Shown here one piece after another: positions 26,531 through 34,569 of a DNA stretch of 64,000 nt. Position 1 is the stretch's first letter. The number at the start of each line of letters is the position of its first letter. The stretch is from an uncultured Eggerthella sp. (GTDB taxonomy: Bacteria > Actinomycetota > Coriobacteriia > Coriobacteriales > Eggerthellaceae), in assembly GCA_900540345.1 (NCBI GenBank), contig UQFK01000007.1, positions 1 to 64,000 on the forward strand, in the 5' to 3' direction. The translations under genes were made by a program, and so were the position numbers. The notes under the pieces were generated by a model that saw nothing but the letters and a program-made list of their open reading frames with translations, was not told the DNA's origin and made no database searches.

Positions 26531-27853
26531 TTAACGAAGCGGGTCGAAACCGAAATGGTCCATGAATTCCTTGATTAGCTGTAAACGGAAATCAGGATGT
26601 GCGATGTTGATGAGCGCTTTTGCGCGTTCCTTGTTCGTTTTACCGCGTAAATCAGCGATGCCGTACTCGGTCACGATGAACTGTGTTTCATTGCGTGGGG
26701 TGGTTACGATGCTTCCTGGACTCAAGAAAAGTCGGATCTTGGAGACCGTGCCTCGCGCTGCTGTTGAATTGATGACGATGATCGATTTTCCGCCATGACT
26801 CATGGTGGCACCGCGCACGAAGTCGACCTGTCCGCCTGCTCCGGTCGCCTGTTTGTGTCCAAATGATTCAGCCGCTACTTGACCGAAGAGGTCGACTTCG
26901 ATGCAGGAATTGATCGAGACGAGCTTATCGTTGCGTGCGATCACGGTCGGGTCATTGACGTATTCGACAGGGAAGAGCTGTACAAAAGGATTGTCATTGG
27001 CCCAATCATAGAGCTCCTTCGTGCCTTCTAGTACGGTTGCGATATTAATGCCCCGATGCAGCGTCTTTTTCGAGGCGTTGATGACACCAGCTTCAGCGAG
27101 CTCCATCATCTTTGACGTGAACAGCTCGCTATGAACACCGAGATCCTTCTTGGCAAACAGAGCATTGAGTACGGCGTTCGGTAATTTACCAATACCGGCT
27201 TGAATGGTCGATCCATCCTCGATCAATCCTGCACAGTATTCACCGATCTGCGCCTCAGCATCTCCAATGGGAGCATCTGGGATCACCGGCAAAGCCTCGT
27301 CTGTTTCGATGATGTAGTCCAGATCGTTCACATGCACGCTGGTCTGCCCAAACATGCGTGGCATTTGAGCGTTCACCTCGGCAATTACGATCTTTGCACA
27401 CGACATGGCTGTGCGTTGATAGCTACAGGAGACACCCATCGTGCAATACCCTTGCTCATTGGGTTTCGAGAGGGAGATGATGGCGACATCGATAGGATAG
27501 TGGCCATCACGTATGAGCCGTTCGATGCCTGAATAGTACGAGGGCAAATAATCAGAGATGCCCGCATGCACACCCTGCCAGTAGTCTTTATATTGGCCGA
27601 CTGGACCGACGAAGGGTTCATAGCGGATATGGCCTTTCATGTCAGGGTCAAACATCTCGATGCGCTCGCCCGGAGGGCCTTGCATGAAGGAAACGTCAGT
27701 GAATTGCGCATATTGTCTTTCGATCTCTCGCGTGATTGCGCGTGGATCAGCTGCGCCGTCAGAGAGCGAGCAGCGGCTATGTGGTGGGATGATCTTCACG
27801 ATGTCCTCTACGGGGATCAGTTTCTGCTGGTAGAGCTCTTTCCAGTCTTGCAT
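26531..27853 (-). CDS. Acetyl-CoA hydrolase/transferase family (4-hydroxybutyrate CoA-transferase type)
   Basis: Family I CoA-transferase of the acetyl-CoA hydrolase/4-hydroxybutyrate:acetate group, 440 residues. Visible are the N-terminal KIIPPHSRCSLSDGAADP, the middle QAGIGKLPNAVL motif and the CoA-site block VSINSCIEVDLFGQVAAES followed by ATGAGGQVDFVRGA. The glutamate in the EVDLFGQ block is the likely catalytic residue by family analogy. ATG at 27853 follows GAAGG. It sits 27 bp downstream of hisI on the same strand, perhaps co-transcribed, although no metabolic link is evident. The natural acyl substrate cannot be told from sequence; fermentation of amino acids or butyrate-type acids is plausible. 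Confidence 0.88.
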   Translation of the reverse strand: MQDWKELYQQKLIPVEDIVKIIPPHSRCSLSDGAADPRAITREIERQYAQFTDVSFMQGPPGERIEMFDPDMKGHIRYEPFVGPVGQYKDYWQGVHAGISDYLPSYYSGIERLIRDGHYPIDVAIISLSKPNEQGYCTMGVSCSYQRTAMSCAKIVIAEVNAQMPRMFGQTSVHVNDLDYIIETDEALPVIPDAPIGDAEAQIGEYCAGLIEDGSTIQAGIGKLPNAVLNALFAKKDLGVHSELFTSKMMELAEAGVINASKKTLHRGINIATVLEGTKELYDWANDNPFVQLFPVEYVNDPTVIARNDKLVSINSCIEVDLFGQVAAESFGHKQATGAGGQVDFVRGATMSHGGKSIIVINSTAARGTVSKIRLFLSPGSIVTTPRNETQFIVTEYGIADLRGKTNKERAKALINIAHPDFRLQLIKEFMDHFGFDPLR

Positions 27854-27880
27854 GAATATCCTTCCTTCGAGGTGGTCGTG

Positions 27881-28207
27881 CTATTCTTCGCTGAAAAATG
27901 AGCGATAGAAGCAGGTTTGCTCACCAGTATGGCAAGCGGGTCCTGCTGGCTTAACGATCGCAAGTAGGGTGTCTTGGTCGCAGTCGTAGCGCAGGTCGAT
28001 GAGTTTTTGGACATTGCCTGACTCCTCGCCCTTGTGCCAAAACTTGTTGCGTGAACGCGACCAGAACCACGTAGTCTGTTCATCGAGCGTTCGACGAATC
28101 GATTCTTCATTCATCCACGCCATCATCAAAACATCGCCGGTCTGTGCGTCTTGCACGATGCAGGGAATAAGCCCTGCGTCATTATAGGTAAGGTCAGTCA
28201 AGTTCAT
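27881..28207 (-). CDS. hisI: HisI, phosphoribosyl-AMP cyclohydrolase
   Basis: Third step of histidine synthesis, a zinc- and magnesium-dependent cyclohydrolase. 108 residues, the monofunctional length with no fused HisE domain. The diagnostic motifs are WFWSRSRNKFWHKGE, RYDCDQD with the metal-binding aspartates and cysteine, and GPACHTGEQTCFY with the zinc cysteines. ATG at 28207 has GGAAG ten bases upstream. It lies about 22 kb from the main his operon and diverges from pheST. hisE must lie elsewhere. Confidence 0.95.
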   Translation of the reverse strand: MNLTDLTYNDAGLIPCIVQDAQTGDVLMMAWMNEESIRRTLDEQTTWFWSRSRNKFWHKGEESGNVQKLIDLRYDCDQDTLLAIVKPAGPACHTGEQTCFYRSFFSEE

Positions 28208-28254
28208 TGTCGCAGGTCTTCCTTAGATGATCGAATCCAAAATAAAGTGCGTTC

Positions 28255-28260
28255 ATTGTA
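28255..28260 (-). promoter_or_regulatory. Candidate -10 element of hisI
   Basis: TACAAT on the minus strand, 48 bases before the hisI ATG. No good -35 hexamer is visible at the usual distance, so this is tentative. Confidence 0.4.
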
Positions 28261-28326
28261 GCAAAGAACATATCGCCGATTGGCGGATGCCTTATTGATC
28301 TTACGGGTGGGCAGGTAAAAATGCGC

Positions 28327-28332
28327 TATACT
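28327..28332 (+). promoter_or_regulatory. Candidate -10 element of the pheST T-box leader
   Basis: TATACT just before the first helix of the T-box leader. No clear -35 hexamer is visible 16-18 bases upstream. Confidence 0.5.
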
Positions 28333-28339
28333 TTCATCA

Positions 28340-28624
28340 TTCAAATCAAATGCGATGACGAAGACAGCATGCTTTGTAGCGTTCGTTTCCAGAGAAGGTT
28401 CCTTTGGCTGAAAGAACCTAACGATCGAAAGCATGATTCCCTTCACCAGCAGTGTGGCCGAACGCGCAATGCGCCAGTAAGCTTCATCGGGAGCTCCCGT
28501 TATAGAGCGCATACGAGTGACCTTCGTCTTTGGTCTTAGAATCGGCTAGCACGAAGGTAACCAGGGTGGTACCGCGAGAGTTCTTCTCGTCCTTGGATAA
28601 GGGCACAGAAGAGCTCTTTTTCTT
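28340..28624 (+). promoter_or_regulatory. T-box riboswitch, phenylalanine-specific
   Basis: tRNA-sensing leader upstream of pheS. The canonical T-box core AGGGTGGTACCGCG is at 28563-28576. Stem I can be drawn: GAAG (28360-28363) pairs with CTTC (28441-28444), and CATGC (28368-28372) with GCATG (28431-28435). The internal loop between them holds ATTCC on the 3' side, placing a TTC (Phe) specifier at 28437-28439. A terminator (GAGAGTTCTTCT, 28576-28587, with AGAAGAGCTCTT, 28607-28618, then T-rich) follows and competes with the antiterminator. Uncharged tRNA-Phe is therefore expected to raise pheST expression. The reading frame through this region is not coding. Confidence 0.93.
28576..28624 (+). 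terminator. T-box attenuator terminator
   Basis: A 12-bp stem with one mismatch, followed by a T-rich tract. It overlaps the 3' edge of the T-box core and so is mutually exclusive with the antiterminator helix. Confidence 0.85.
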
Positions 28625-28688
28625 TGCTCAAAAAAACAGAGAGAGGCGGATGCGCAGCGCAACCGCACATGATGAAGAAAGGCGAACT

Positions 28689-29750
28689 ATGTCGGTCATT
28701 GAGGAAGTCTCTGCGTTGCAGGCCGCAACGCTTGCAGAGATCGAACAGGCAGCTACGAGTGATGCACTCGAGAGAATCCGCGTTAAGGTCGTTGGAAAGT
28801 CGGGTACTCTTACGGGCTACTTGCGCTCGATGGGTCAGGTTGCCCCTGAGCAGCGTGCGGAGGTCGGTAAGAGCGTCAATGCTGCTCGCAATGAGATCGA
28901 AGGTGCGCTCGAGAGCAGAAAAGAAGTGCTTGCAGGTGCCGAGCTCGAAGCACGTATGCAGGCTGATGCGCTCGACATCACGCTTCCAGGACGGGCTCAG
29001 CAGATGGGCACACGCCATCTCATTAATCGCATCACCGACGAGATCGCTGAGGTATTCCTCGGTATTGGCTATTCAGTGGCAACTGGTCCTGAAGTCGAGA
29101 CCGACTATTACAACTTCGAAGCGCTGAATGCGCCTGCAGATCACCCATCGCGCAGTATGCAGGATACCTTCTATGTGCGCGACCTTTCGGGTGAGACGAC
29201 GAATGTGAAGGGCGAATCCGATGTGCTCTTGCGCACGCAAACTTCGGGTGTGCAGGTACATGCGATGGAAGACCAAGAACTCCCCATCTATATCATCGCG
29301 CCAGGTAAGGTGTATCGTCGTGATGTAGCCGACCCTTCGCATCTACCGCAGTTCAACCAGATCGAAGGGCTTGTAGTCGACAAGGGCATCACCTTCGGCG
29401 ATCTGAAGGGCACGCTCGATTACTTCTGCAAGCAGATGTTTGGCGAAGAGCGCAAAACGCGCTTCCGTGCTCACTATTTTCCCTTTACCGAGCCTTCTGC
29501 TGAAGTGGATGTGAGCTGCGGTATCTGCCATGGCGAAGGCTGTCGTTTTTGTAAGGGCACGGGCTGGCTTGAAATCTTAGGCTGTGGCATGGTTGATCCA
29601 AACGTGCTGCGCTATTCCGGCATTGACCCAGAGGTGTATTCGGGCTTTGCATTCGGTGTTGGTGTCGAGCGCGTTGCGTGCCTTAAGTACAACGTAGCGG
29701 ATCTGCGTATGTTGCTCGAAGGCGACATGAGATTTTTGCGCCAATTCTGA
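28689..29750 (+). CDS. pheS: PheS, phenylalanyl-tRNA synthetase alpha subunit
   Basis: Catalytic subunit of the alpha2-beta2 enzyme charging tRNA-Phe. From the ATG at 28689 (MSVIEEVSALQAATL) it has 353 residues, the usual length, with AAAGG seven bases upstream. The N-terminal coiled-coil tRNA-binding arm is followed by the class II motifs: motif 2 region QTSGVQVHAMED and PGKVYRRDVADPSHLPQFNQIEGLVVD, and motif 3 GFAFGVGVERVACLKY. An open frame runs 159 bases further upstream, but that lies in the T-box leader and should not be included. Confidence 0.97.
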   Translation: MSVIEEVSALQAATLAEIEQAATSDALERIRVKVVGKSGTLTGYLRSMGQVAPEQRAEVGKSVNAARNEIEGALESRKEVLAGAELEARMQADALDITLPGRAQQMGTRHLINRITDEIAEVFLGIGYSVATGPEVETDYYNFEALNAPADHPSRSMQDTFYVRDLSGETTNVKGESDVLLRTQTSGVQVHAMEDQELPIYIIAPGKVYRRDVADPSHLPQFNQIEGLVVDKGITFGDLKGTLDYFCKQMFGEERKTRFRAHYFPFTEPSAEVDVSCGICHGEGCRFCKGTGWLEILGCGMVDPNVLRYSGIDPEVYSGFAFGVGVERVACLKYNVADLRMLLEGDMRFLRQF

Positions 29751-29793
29751 TCCAAGACCCGATGAAGATGAAGATTGAAGGAAAGATAAAGCG

Positions 29794-32292
29794 ATGAAAG
29801 TATCCTTGAAATGGTTAAGCGAATATGTCGAGATCCCGACCGATCTGAAGGCATTTTGCGATCGTCTCGATCTGACAGGAACGGGCGTCGAGGGCATTGA
29901 GGTGTCCGGCGCGACCTACGATAAGGTGGTTGTTGGTCAGATCGTCGAGAAAAAAGCCCATCCCGATTCTGATCATATGTGGGTCTGCCAAGTGAGCGTC
30001 GGTGAGCATAATCTGGACAAAGATGGTGCGCCAGAACCACTGCAGATCGTCTGCGGCGCGCAGAATTTCAACGAAAACGACAAGATTCCAGTCGCAATGG
30101 TCGGCGCTGAATTCGGCGACTTTAAGATCAAGAAGTCGAAGTTGCGTGGTGTGGTGAGTAACGGCATGAATTGTTCTGAACGTGAACTCGGTCTCGGTTC
30201 CGATCATGACGGCATCATGATCTTGTCCGAAGATGCACCTGTTGGCATGGCATTTGCAGATTATATGCAGCTTTCCGATAAGATCCTCGATCTTGAGATC
30301 ACGCCGAATCGTCCCGATTGCCTGTCTATGAAGGGCATGGCGCGTGAAGTCGCTGCGATGTACGAAAAGGAATTTACCGACCCGCTTGAAGATCCCATCT
30401 TCAACTTGGGTGAGAATCAGGATCTCGAGCCGATTGCGACCTCGGTCGAAGTTACCATCTCTGATCCAGCGCGTTGTGATCGTTATACGGCACGTGTGAT
30501 CGAAAACGTAAAGGTGGGACCGAGTCCTGATTGGCTGGCAGAGCGCGTCACTGCATCTGGTGCACGATCCATCAACAATATCGTCGATGCGACCAACTAT
30601 ATTTTGTTCTTGCTCGGACAACCGTTGCATGCCTTCGACTACGACAAACTTGCAAAGGATGGCAAAGCCCATATCATCGTTCGTCCTGCTGAAGAGGGCG
30701 AAAAGCTTACTACTCTTGATGGGGAAGAGCGCACGCTCACGCCCGACATGAGCGTCATCGCTACGCCTGAAGGACCAGTCGCTCTGGCAGGTGTCATGGG
30801 TGGTCTTGATTCGGAGGTCACTGAAGAAACCACAACCATTCTTCTCGAGGCGGCGACATTCGATCGCGCACACACCAGTCGTACGAGCCGCAATCTTGGC
30901 TTGATCAGCGAGTCGTCGCTTCGTTATGAACGTGGCGTGGACGATAACCCTATCGGTGCCTTCTCAGATGCGGCAGCAGCGCTCATCGCAGAGATCTCGG
31001 GCGGCACCGTACGTCCAGGCATTGTGGATGTGTGGGAGCAAAAGACGGAGCCTATCATGCTTGATTTCCGTATTCCGCGATTCAATGCCATGATGGGTTC
31101 TAATATCGACCGAAGCTATATCGTATCGACGCTTACCCGTCTTGGTTGTGCGGTCTCGGTAGCCGATGTTTCGACTTCTGAGGCTGCTGGTTGTCGCGAA
31201 GGAGAGCTGCTCCATGTGCTCGCTCCAACGTTTCGTCCTGATCTCGAACGCGAGATTGACCTTTATGAAGAGGTCTTACGTCTTTACGGCATGGATCGCA
31301 TCGAGCCAACACTGCCTTCGGGCGCAGGACGCATCGGTAAGCGTTCGCTTGCCGAGCAGAAGATCGAGAAGATTAACGACACGCTGCGCGCTTCTGGTCT
31401 TAATGAGACGGTTACCTATTCGTTCGCTGAGCCGAGCGATTTGGATAAACTGCGCATGAACAAGGATGAGTTGGGCATGCCTGTCGAGCTGCTCAACCCC
31501 CTTAACGCAGAGCAGTCCATCATGCGTCAATCTATCATCCCGGGTCTGCTTCACTCGCTCGCCTACAACCAGAGTCATGGTGTCAAGAACGTGCAGCTCT
31601 ACGAAACGGGTCGTGTGTTCTTTGCCTCTGAAGGGAAGAAAAAACCAAAGGAAAAGGAGCGTGTCGCTGCGGTGTTGGCGGGGGCTATGAGCGATCCTGC
31701 CTGGAACGATGTTCCGGTTCCTTTTGATTTCTTTGATGGCAAAGGTATTGTGGAGAACTTGCTGCGCGAACTGGCTACTCCGAAGGTTCGCTTCAAGGCG
31801 CTTGCTGCTGAGGAGGCTCCTCACTTACAGCCGGGACGTGCAGCGCAGGTGTTCTCTGGTGGCACTGTGCTCGGCTGGATCGGCGAGATCCATCCGCTTG
31901 CTGCGCGCGCATTTGAAGCAAGCGCTCCTGTGGTTGCTTTCGAGCTTGATCTTGATGCGTTGCTAAAGACGAGCAAGCCTTCTCGTGATTATGTCGATAT
32001 TCCTCTTTTCCCTGCGGTCACTATGGATATCGCATTGGTAGTCGATGAATCGGTCACCAATGAGAAGCTTACTCAGGTCATGACCTCTGCGGGCGGTAAG
32101 CTGCTCTCGAGCATTCATCTTTTCGATGTGTATCGCGATGCAGATCGTCTCGGCGCAGGCAAGAAATCTATGGCATATGCACTTGAGTATCGAAGCGCCG
32201 ACAAGACGCTTACGACCGAAGAAGCGAATAAGCAGCATGAGCGCCTCATCAAGAAAGTATGCGGCGCCACCGGTGCAGAGGTTCGCTCATAG
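29794..32292 (+). CDS. pheT: PheT, phenylalanyl-tRNA synthetase beta subunit
   Basis: Beta subunit with editing activity, 832 residues. Order: N-terminal MKVSLKWLSEYVEIP, the tRNA-binding EMAP-like domain (about 40-150), the B3/B4 editing domain, B5 domain, the degenerate catalytic-like core and a C-terminal anticodon-binding domain (from about 740). It starts 43 bp after pheS with GAAGGAAAG upstream, so the two are co-transcribed under the T-box. Confidence 0.97.
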   Translation: MKVSLKWLSEYVEIPTDLKAFCDRLDLTGTGVEGIEVSGATYDKVVVGQIVEKKAHPDSDHMWVCQVSVGEHNLDKDGAPEPLQIVCGAQNFNENDKIPVAMVGAEFGDFKIKKSKLRGVVSNGMNCSERELGLGSDHDGIMILSEDAPVGMAFADYMQLSDKILDLEITPNRPDCLSMKGMAREVAAMYEKEFTDPLEDPIFNLGENQDLEPIATSVEVTISDPARCDRYTARVIENVKVGPSPDWLAERVTASGARSINNIVDATNYILFLLGQPLHAFDYDKLAKDGKAHIIVRPAEEGEKLTTLDGEERTLTPDMSVIATPEGPVALAGVMGGLDSEVTEETTTILLEAATFDRAHTSRTSRNLGLISESSLRYERGVDDNPIGAFSDAAAALIAEISGGTVRPGIVDVWEQKTEPIMLDFRIPRFNAMMGSNIDRSYIVSTLTRLGCAVSVADVSTSEAAGCREGELLHVLAPTFRPDLEREIDLYEEVLRLYGMDRIEPTLPSGAGRIGKRSLAEQKIEKINDTLRASGLNETVTYSFAEPSDLDKLRMNKDELGMPVELLNPLNAEQSIMRQSIIPGLLHSLAYNQSHGVKNVQLYETGRVFFASEGKKKPKEKERVAAVLAGAMSDPAWNDVPVPFDFFDGKGIVENLLRELATPKVRFKALAAEEAPHLQPGRAAQVFSGGTVLGWIGEIHPLAARAFEASAPVVAFELDLDALLKTSKPSRDYVDIPLFPAVTMDIALVVDESVTNEKLTQVMTSAGGKLLSSIHLFDVYRDADRLGAGKKSMAYALEYRSADKTLTTEEANKQHERLIKKVCGATGAEVRS

Positions 32293-32322
32293 GCTTTCTC
32301 GCTATATCCGCCAGGATAGCAA

Positions 32323-32342
32323 AGGGGCGCACAGACGCCCCT
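32323..32342 (+). terminator. GC-rich hairpin after pheT
   Basis: AGGGGCG and CGCCCCT form a 7-bp stem with a six-base loop, 30 bases after the pheT stop. No T-tract follows, so it may be an mRNA-end stabiliser or weak terminator ahead of the next gene. Confidence 0.4.
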
Positions 32343-32363
32343 CCTCTATGAGGAAAGGACACC

Positions 32364-32825
32364 ATGACAAAGTTGCTTTCATTTGATGCGAATGACTATA
32401 CGAAATGGCAAGTACGCACCTTTTATTGCTGTTTGTTCATGTTCGTGCTCTCGGTCGTATTGATGACCGTTGGAATCATCTTCGTCGTGCTCGCCGAATT
32501 CTTCGGTATCAAATCCTCCGACCTCATCCCAGGTCTTGTGTTAGGTGGCGAGACGTTGGTCGCGGGCCTTATTGGTATAGCCGTAGCACTCTCGGGCATT
32601 ATCGGTGCGAAGAATCCGCGCAAGATCACGCTCTTCTTTTGGGTGGTCACGCTCTATGGCTTGCTCGAAATGTGGGACCTTGCGAGCAAGATATCGCAAA
32701 GTCAATTGAATCCAGCAGCGATCATCTCGCTCATCATCGTGTTGTTTCTGGTGGCGTGTGCCTGGAACGTACGTGGTCAAACAGGATATTTCGATAAGCA
32801 TCCTCATCCAGACGATTCTGAGTGA
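32364..32825 (+). CDS. Four-helix membrane protein, unknown function
   Basis: 153 residues with four predicted transmembrane helices (roughly 20-45, 60-80, 88-105 and 115-135) and a charged C-terminal tail ending HPHPDDSE. ATG at 32364 follows GAAAGGA. I do not recognise a catalytic motif. It lies 71 bp after pheT behind a hairpin and 91 bp before the FKBP-type isomerase, all on the same strand. Real coding is supported by length, ribosome site and regular helix spacing. Confidence 0.8.
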   Translation: MTKLLSFDANDYTKWQVRTFYCCLFMFVLSVVLMTVGIIFVVLAEFFGIKSSDLIPGLVLGGETLVAGLIGIAVALSGIIGAKNPRKITLFFWVVTLYGLLEMWDLASKISQSQLNPAAIISLIIVLFLVACAWNVRGQTGYFDKHPHPDDSE

Positions 32826-32916
32826 CGGCTTCGTGTCGGTAGCGGGTGTTTGGGACGAGATGCGCTAAACTACTCGAACGAAAAGAGTATCTGCTCTTCA
32901 AGCGAAAGGAAGCGAA

Positions 32917-33345
32917 ATGAGCAACGAAGGAAAGAAGGTACGTGTCAACTATGTCGGCACGTTCGATGATGGCACGGTCTTCGATTCGTCGATCGATCGT
33001 GGTGAACCGCTGGAATTCACCTGCATGGCTGGCATGATGATCCCTGGTTTTGATGCTGCTGTGAATGAAATGTCCGTAGGGGAGACCAAGAAGGTCCATA
33101 TCCCTGCTGCAGATGCATACGGCGAGCGTGACGAGCAGCTTGTGCAACGCATTCCGCGTGAGAACGTTCCCGATGTGGACGATCTGCCCATCGGCCAGAC
33201 GGTCTATATGCAGGCCCCTGGTGGACAAGCTTTTCCTGTTAAGGTGGTTGAAGTCACGGACGATGACGTGGTCTTCGATATGAATCACGAGATGGCAGGC
33301 AAAGATCTGAATTTCGAGATCACGCTTGAAGAGGTTGTTGACTAG
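32917..33345 (+). CDS. FKBP-type peptidyl-prolyl isomerase, SlyD-like
   Basis: 142-residue cytoplasmic FKBP-type isomerase/chaperone. The FKBP half-motifs YVGTFDDGTVFDSS and MMIPGFDAAVNEMSVGETKKV flank the IF-type insert (about 70-125, ADAYGERDEQL to the DDLPIGQTVYMQ part) as in SlyD. Unlike E. coli SlyD it has no His/Cys-rich metal-binding tail. ATG at 32917 has GAAAGGAAG upstream. A bidirectional terminator follows. Confidence 0.92.
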   Translation: MSNEGKKVRVNYVGTFDDGTVFDSSIDRGEPLEFTCMAGMMIPGFDAAVNEMSVGETKKVHIPAADAYGERDEQLVQRIPRENVPDVDDLPIGQTVYMQAPGGQAFPVKVVEVTDDDVVFDMNHEMAGKDLNFEITLEEVVD

Positions 33346-33389
33346 GGTATTTCTGGGCGTATCTTCAGAGTCGAACACTTTATCATGTG

Positions 33390-33420
33390 CAAAACTCCGG
33401 CCAAGACGGTCGGAGTTTTG
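33390..33420. terminator. Bidirectional terminator between the FKBP gene and dapB
   Basis: CAAAACTCCG and CGGAGTTTTG form a perfect 10-bp stem with an 11-base loop. The A-rich left and T-rich right arms let it serve both convergent genes. Confidence 0.85.
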
Positions 33421-33466
33421 TGTTCTTCGGGAGGTGTATGGATCCGCGATCGATGTTGGATCCTTG

Positions 33467-34219
33467 TTAGACAGCAAGACTTTTTAAGACATCTTGCATA
33501 GTGAAGAAGCCCTTCTTGTCTATGACGAAATGAGCTGCGAGCACCGCGCCATTGGCAAACGCACTGCGCGAGAAAGATTCATGAATGATGGTGATACGCT
33601 CATTTTCGCTTGCAGCAGTGAGTTCATGCACGCCCACATAGCCACCTGCACGCATGTATGAGATGCTTACATCATGGTCCTCCGCGGCATTGGCGATCAT
33701 CTGTGCAGTGGCGGTAACAGGAGCCTTGTCTGCGCGATGACGCTCCATGATCGCGAAATCGAAATCGGGTAGAAGGCGTGAGAGCCTGCGCGTCACTTCG
33801 ATGAGTAGATTGATGCCGAGGGTGATGTTGGGCGCATAGACGATACCGATGCGCTTATCTTCGGCGCTTGCCTGCAGGGCTTCGAACGCGCTCTCTTCAT
33901 GGTTGGTGGTGCATACGACCAGGTTACAGCCGACCTCGCAGCATAGATCACACAGTTTCGTGGTAAATTTCGAGCTTGAGAAATCAATCAAAACCTCAGC
34001 CTCTTGCATGGCAGGATGGCTTGCTGCTTGTGAGAGGGCTATGACTGGACTTGTATGCATCCTTTTGCTGGGGTATTTGAGGGCTTCTGCGATGCTGAGT
34101 CCAGCCGCTTTGCTCTCATCACGGCAAATAGCGCATACAAGCGTGTCGTCGGTTTTCTCGATGATGTATTCAGCGAGCGCTTTACCTGCTTTTCCTAGTC
34201 CGCTGATAGCGATCTTCAC
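33467..34219 (-). CDS. dapB: DapB, 4-hydroxy-tetrahydrodipicolinate reductase, divergent
   Basis: NAD(P)H-dependent reductase of lysine/diaminopimelate synthesis, 250 residues from a GTG at 34219 that follows GGAGGG. Overall family features are present: a dinucleotide loop SGLGKAGKAL, LIDFSS, VVCTTNH, APNITLGINLLIE and a C-terminal SRSAFANGAVLAAHFVI. The active-site motif is unusual: the family HHxxKxDAPSGTA reads HRADKAPVTATA here. His161 and Lys165 are kept, the second His is Arg, and the Asp and Ser-Gly are lost with one residue deleted. It may be a low-activity or lineage-specific DapB, or a paralogue. A longer frame to 34264 lacks support. Confidence 0.85.
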   Translation of the reverse strand: MKIAISGLGKAGKALAEYIIEKTDDTLVCAICRDESKAAGLSIAEALKYPSKRMHTSPVIALSQAASHPAMQEAEVLIDFSSSKFTTKLCDLCCEVGCNLVVCTTNHEESAFEALQASAEDKRIGIVYAPNITLGINLLIEVTRRLSRLLPDFDFAIMERHRADKAPVTATAQMIANAAEDHDVSISYMRAGGYVGVHELTAASENERITIIHESFSRSAFANGAVLAAHFVIDKKGFFTMQDVLKSLAV

Positions 34220-34400
34220 GGCACCCTCCATCGTGTATAGTCTGTTGAGCTCCGCTAGCCTCATAGTTGACGCTCATGATCGTGCGCATGTCATGGCTCA
34301 AGATAGCGAGTCAGGCTTTTTACTTTGAGCTTTCGTTTCGAGCGTGTAAAAGCTTATAAGATGCTAAAGCTCTTCAATCAGAGACGATTTCACTCAACAT

Positions 34401-34430
34401 GTTCATTTATATTCGGATTTCATATACGAT
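34401..34430. promoter_or_regulatory. Possible tandem ARG boxes upstream of argC
   Basis: Two AT-rich 14-mers, TTCATTTATATTCG and TTTCATATACGATC, lie side by side about 140 bp before argC. On the minus strand the first reads CGAATATAAATGAA, close to the ArgR consensus TGAATWWWWATTCA. Other DNA in the 350-bp dapB-argC gap shows no gene; a TAATAG or TATAGA -10 candidate lies near 34504-34520. Confidence 0.35.
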
Positions 34431-34569
34431 CATACCTCAATACAGAGCGATCGCCGTCTTTCTGCACAATCACCAAACAAAATTAAGAAGTCCACATCGC
34501 ACATAATAGGAGTATCATCTATAGATTAGTCTTTAACCGTAAGATCGTACGAGGAAGAAAGGATTGGCT

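Noticed and set aside
28530..28688. N-terminal extension of PheS by 53 residues
   Set aside because: Encoded by the T-box core and terminator; PheS begins at 28689 with a proper ribosome site and normal length.
29815..30873. A 352-residue minus-strand open frame within pheT
   Set aside because: Shadow of a certain gene with unlikely composition (many His, Cys and Ile) and no ribosome site.
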